A DNA stretch of 7,827 nucleotides, taken from contig JBELMB010000235.1 in assembly GCA_042088665.1 (NCBI GenBank), positions 1 to 7,827 of the forward strand, given 5' to 3'. This document shows, one piece after another, positions 4,742 through 7,827 of the stretch. The notes below the pieces were generated by a model. The model searched no databases. It saw only the letters and a list, made by a program, of their open reading frames with translations, and had not been told where the DNA came from. The DNA comes from JBELMB01 sp042088665 (GTDB lineage Bacteria > Pseudomonadota > Alphaproteobacteria > Rhodobacterales > Rhodobacteraceae). Numbering within the stretch: position 1 is the first letter of the stretch; each line of letters opens with the position of its first letter. A program made the translations under genes and the position numbers.

Positions 4742-7705
4742 TTACCGGTCTTCGCCGAACCAGACGTCCTCGCTCATGACGCGCTCACCCTTGATGGTGG
4801 CGTCCGAGCGCATGAGGTCCTCGCCGCGCGCGTTCTGTTCGACACCCATCTCGACGGAGATCCGCTCGACCCCGGCTGACAAGGCCGAGATCAGCTCGCC
4901 CTCTTCAACCACGGCGTCGCCATCGTCATTCCAAAGCGCTAGCCCGAGAAGTTCGGCGTCGGTCAGGGCACCGTCGCCGTTGACGTCCAGCTGCGACAGC
5001 TTTTCAAAGCCATTGGCATATTTGCCACCCTGGTCCCCAAACAGGCGGGCACCGTCCATATCGCTGGCCGCCTGACCGTCGCGGTTGTCCACCAAGAGCG
5101 CATCACCGTCACCGGCCATCCACTCGATCGTGTCCTTGTCACCGTCGGCGTCGATGTCAAACTCAACCGTCTTGCCGAGGGCGGCGCGCTGGCCTTCCTT
5201 GGCTGTGGTTTCGCCCGTCACACCGATCCTGCCATCGCCGTTCATGTCGAATGCGATGGGAGAAGCGACCTTATCCGCGCCATTCTTGGACGAATAGGTG
5301 CCCACGGCGCAATTGTGGGCGTCAAAGACGGTGAACTTCCCCTGTTCGTCGGTCGGACGCAGAGTGTAGCCCGCGTAGTCACCCTTGGTGATGTCATAAG
5401 ACCCGTCGTCGTTCTTCTTGTACCCACCATGGTTGGCGAACCATTCACCCTTTTTGAGTTCCGGCAACTCAACCGGCTGTGTCACGCCACCCATGCCGAT
5501 CCCGGCATGCAGGTTCAGCGAGATGTCGATGTCGATATCAATATCGACATTGAGGCCGCCACCGCCACCTTCGCCCTGTGTCGGCGCGCGGCGCAGGGAG
5601 ACGTTGTCAATCAGCGCCCCAAAGGTGTCTTCGGTCCCGACAGCCTCGAACGCGATGGTGTTGTCGCCCGCAGGCAGGTCCACGACGTAAGACTGGGTTT
5701 CGTACCCCAACTGATCGGCGGCGATGGTGTCGATCACCACGCCGTTGACGATCACGTTCACGCCGCTGGTGTCCCCGATCTCGTCACCGCGCTGACGGGG
5801 CGAGTAGTCAAAGGAAAAGACGTGCTTGCCCGGTTCCTGCACATGCACGGTCTGTTCGACTCGGCTGTTGCTTTCGTGACCATGGGAGTCGAGTTCCAGA
5901 ACCGCGTTGTCTGCCGCATTGGCGGGGGTGCCGCCATGGGCACCTTCCTGGATTTCGATCTGGCCTTCGGTCGCGGTCCAGCCGGCGATCTGGTCAAACG
6001 TGCCCCATGAGCCGCGGTTCAGGGCGCCATGCGCCTCAAAGCTGCCGTTGTTGATCAGCTCGGGTCCGTACTGCCCTCCACCATAGCCATCGGCTGCGAA
6101 CTGGTTGTTGTTGACGAATTGCGTGTCGAACAGGCCGCCCACTTCGTATTGCTGTACGGTGGTCTTGTCGCCGCGCGCGGCGATCTCGCCGTCCAGCGTT
6201 TCGATTGCGCCGCCGCCCTGCGTGCCTTTGCCCTTGTCGCCATCGCGGGCCTCGCCGTCACCGTCGACGGAGCCGCCCCAGAGACCCTTGGGCATCACGC
6301 CATCCGCCGCTGCGTTGTCGGAGCGGATGTTTTCCATGTTCCAGTGATCGCCGCGGGCGTTCGGGCGGTGGTGCAACTCAAAGCTGAACTCTTCCTCGTT
6401 GACCTTGACCTTGCCGTCCTGGGTCACTTCGACCTTGCCACCAAGATAGTGGCCCGGCCCGACCTTGTGGCCGTCGATCAGGATTTCGCCGTTCTTTTGC
6501 GCCTCGAGGCTGTGGCCCTCAAGCGTGACGCCAACCCCGCCCATGACCGTCATGCCAGAGCCCACGCCATTGAATTCGTCAAAGCGCGCGTTCACCTGCA
6601 GGCCCTTGTCGGACAGGATGTTGTAGGTTTTGCCGGCTTCGCCCTGCACGTCATATTTGCCGCCGTCAGCGCCGACGAAATGCGGGTCACCCCAGACGCG
6701 GCCATTTTCGACGGCCACCGGATCCAGCGGCGGCGGCGGTGCATCAGGGCCATGCTCGCAATGCGGGTTCTGCTGGTAGATCACCGCGTTGACGTTGACC
6801 TGCTGGGTCACGCCGTACTGGATCGCCGTAGCGGCGTCGATCGTGCCGAGCGTGCCCATGTCGTAGGCGACCGTCTGCGGGGTCCCACCAAAGTTCTGGC
6901 CACCAGTCTGGCCCTGATTTTGGCCCTGATTTTGGGCGTTGTTCTGGATCTGTGTGACAGCCGTGGTCAACTGCTGCAGCATCAGCATCAGCTGGTTCAG
7001 CTGCGCCACCGCGGCATCGACAGTGCCGGTGTTGCCACCCGCCATGGGGTCCATCGTGGGTGTCCCGCCCTGCCCCTGGGCTCCGTGGCATGCGTGGCCG
7101 CCTTGCCCGCCTTGACCAAGGTTCTGCAGGATGTTGTTCGCAATCGTCGTCGCCATCTGGCCCACAACGCTGATCAGGCGGGTCACCATGTCATTCACCG
7201 ACTGCAGCACGCCGTTCAGAGGGCTGCCCGGGTTGGCGATCTGGATGCCGATGGACACCGCGACATTGGCAAAAGGCAAGAGCTTTTGCAGCCCTTCGTT
7301 GAGCCGTGTCAGCCCGTCGCCAAGCATGTCGGTGAAGCCATCCAGTGCATTGGTATCGACGCTCTGGGCCGACTGCAGGGCATGCATCGTCGTATCGGCC
7401 TGCGCGTAGAGCACAGTGCAACGGTGATGAACGGTGGTGTGGTCAACGGGTCCGGTGCCGGACTGGCTGGTGATCTGCGCCACGAAGTTGGTGTAGCTGC
7501 GCACTTCGGCCTGGCCCTGCCCCATCTGCTGCACCCCGGCACCATGGTGGCCCATGGGCTGCGGCATCTTGTTGCCAAAACAGCCCTGCCCCGGTCCGCC
7601 ATGTCCTTGACCGCCCAGCGCCGTCCGCATGGCCTGATCAAAGCCAGTGTTGTGAAAGGCCTGCGTGGCGTGGTCGCCAAGGCCTCCGTTGATTTTAACC
7701 GTCAT
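4742..7705 (-). CDS. Large modular calcium-binding protein with DUF1521-like GDPH domain, candidate T3SS substrate
   Basis: 987 residues from the ATG at 7705, which has GGGGGAAG seven bases upstream; an in-frame ATG 23 codons earlier is less likely. Residues 1-29 (MTVKI...FDQAMRTA) match the start of the neighbouring tyrosine-repeat protein. Residues ~30-66 are Gly/Gln/His-rich. Residues ~126-196 are helical and hydrophobic (L-P-F-A-N-V-A-V-S-I-G-I-Q-I-A, then L-I-S-V-V-G-Q-M-A). Residues ~197-275 are Gln/Asn/Gly-rich. From ~335 a domain begins R-V-W-G-D-P-H-F with D-G-G-K-Y-D following, close to DUF1521, which in rhizobial NopE1 is cut between Asp and Pro of GDPH when calcium is bound; VWD domains also start with GDPH. 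Residues ~548-706 (N-N-G-S-F-E, W, I-D-N-V-S-L) look like a carbohydrate-binding-type jelly roll. Four EF-hand-type loops start at 820, 850, 907 and 926. No Sec signal or membrane anchor is seen. It is probably exported; type III export is inferred from context, and type I export is the alternative because similar C-termini occur in RTX proteins. Confidence 0.8.
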   Translation of the reverse strand: MTVKINGGLGDHATQAFHNTGFDQAMRTALGGQGHGGPGQGCFGNKMPQPMGHHGAGVQQMGQGQAEVRSYTNFVAQITSQSGTGPVDHTTVHHRCTVLYAQADTTMHALQSAQSVDTNALDGFTDMLGDGLTRLNEGLQKLLPFANVAVSIGIQIANPGSPLNGVLQSVNDMVTRLISVVGQMATTIANNILQNLGQGGQGGHACHGAQGQGGTPTMDPMAGGNTGTVDAAVAQLNQLMLMLQQLTTAVTQIQNNAQNQGQNQGQTGGQNFGGTPQTVAYDMGTLGTIDAATAIQYGVTQQVNVNAVIYQQNPHCEHGPDAPPPPLDPVAVENGRVWGDPHFVGADGGKYDVQGEAGKTYNILSDKGLQVNARFDEFNGVGSGMTVMGGVGVTLEGHSLEAQKNGEILIDGHKVGPGHYLGGKVEVTQDGKVKVNEEEFSFELHHRPNARGDHWNMENIRSDNAAADGVMPKGLWGGSVDGDGEARDGDKGKGTQGGGAIETLDGEIAARGDKTTVQQYEVGGLFDTQFVNNNQFAADGYGGGQYGPELINNGSFEAHGALNRGSWGTFDQIAGWTATEGQIEIQEGAHGGTPANAADNAVLELDSHGHESNSRVEQTVHVQEPGKHVFSFDYSPRQRGDEIGDTSGVNVIVNGVVIDTIAADQLGYETQSYVVDLPAGDNTIAFEAVGTEDTFGALIDNVSLRRAPTQGEGGGGGLNVDIDIDIDISLNLHAGIGMGGVTQPVELPELKKGEWFANHGGYKKNDDGSYDITKGDYAGYTLRPTDEQGKFTVFDAHNCAVGTYSSKNGADKVASPIAFDMNGDGRIGVTGETTAKEGQRAALGKTVEFDIDADGDKDTIEWMAGDGDALLVDNRDGQAASDMDGARLFGDQGGKYANGFEKLSQLDVNGDGALTDAELLGLALWNDDGDAVVEEGELISALSAGVERISVEMGVEQNARGEDLMRSDATIKGERVMSEDVWFGEDR

Positions 7706-7827
7706 AACCGTACTTCCCCCAAACAAAGAATCTCGGCCACGAACATCAAAAAATCGCCGTAGTGATGCTATCATCCCACATTTCCCAAGTGACTGGCTGA
7801 TTTAGCTTCGCGCATGCCTGTATTCAT
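7706..7827. other. Upstream region of the large gene
   Basis: 122 bases upstream of the 7705 start, presumably carrying its promoter. GGGGGAAG at 7713-7720 is the ribosome binding site. On the minus strand, TTGGGA and GATAGCAT occur but not at standard promoter spacing. An open stretch from the window edge (ATG at 7827) ends in TGA at 7771 after 18 codons; it has no visible ribosome binding site and could be the tail of an upstream gene or chance. Confidence 0.4.

Noticed and set aside
5520..5555. GATGTCGATATC-type simple repeat as a regulatory or CRISPR-like array
   Set aside because: It encodes the Asp-Ile run (D-I-D-I-D-I-D-I) of the linker in the large protein and is explained by coding sequence.
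6029..7762. 577-residue open frame on the plus strand
   Set aside because: It is antisense to most of the 987-residue gene. Its His/Val/Ala/Arg-rich composition is typical of an antisense shadow of GC-rich coding DNA, and it has no ribosome binding site or recognisable domain.
7771..7827. Possible C-terminal tail of an upstream gene
   Set aside because: Only 18 codons are visible at the window edge. Nothing in them is recognisable and no claim can be made without further sequence.

Overview
The window is a GC-rich stretch of bacterial DNA in which every gene I can support lies on the minus strand. It reads as part of a type III secretion system (T3SS) locus of the Ysc family, with two unusual candidate secreted proteins next to it. 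High GC, codon use and protein style suggest an alphaproteobacterium, possibly a marine Rhodobacterales relative. That placement is inference; the window holds no rRNA or other taxonomic marker.

Layout in the direction of transcription (right to left). (1) 7705-4742: a 987-residue modular protein with a Gly/Gln/His-rich N-terminal half, a GDPH-containing domain resembling DUF1521 (the metal-induced autocleavage domain of the rhizobial effector NopE1), a jelly-roll-like domain and four EF-hand-type calcium loops. A strong intrinsic terminator follows it (4685-4718). (2) About 585 bases without a supported gene (4157-4741), with an AT-rich candidate promoter zone at its left end. (3) 4156-3521: a 211-residue protein made largely of twelve 12-13-residue repeats centred on V-[VIA]-[YH]. 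Its first ~31 residues match the start of the 987-residue protein (MTVKI...FDQAMRTA), which suggests a shared export signal. (4) 3479-2952: a protein with a damaged or frame-split zinc-ribbon-like start. (5) 2861-2715: a 48-residue very acidic ORF of unknown role. (6) 2554-303: a tight cluster, sctI-like (inner rod), sctD (FHA/transmembrane ring protein), sctX and sctY. sctD/sctX and sctX/sctY overlap by four bases (ATGA). The cluster ends at an intrinsic terminator (239-278). Bases 1-238 hold no gene I can support.

The simplest model is that SctI, SctD, SctX and SctY belong to the injectisome and its export apparatus, and that the two proteins sharing the MTVKI/FDQAMRTA start are its substrates. 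The large one may be a calcium-responsive, self-cleaving effector or surface/translocon-associated protein; the small one is a tyrosine-repeat substrate. Points most worth a second look are the shared N-terminus, the tyrosine-repeat protein, the GDPH autocleavage candidate, a G9 tract near the end of sctD where one extra G would fuse SctD in frame to SctX, and the split zinc-ribbon start.
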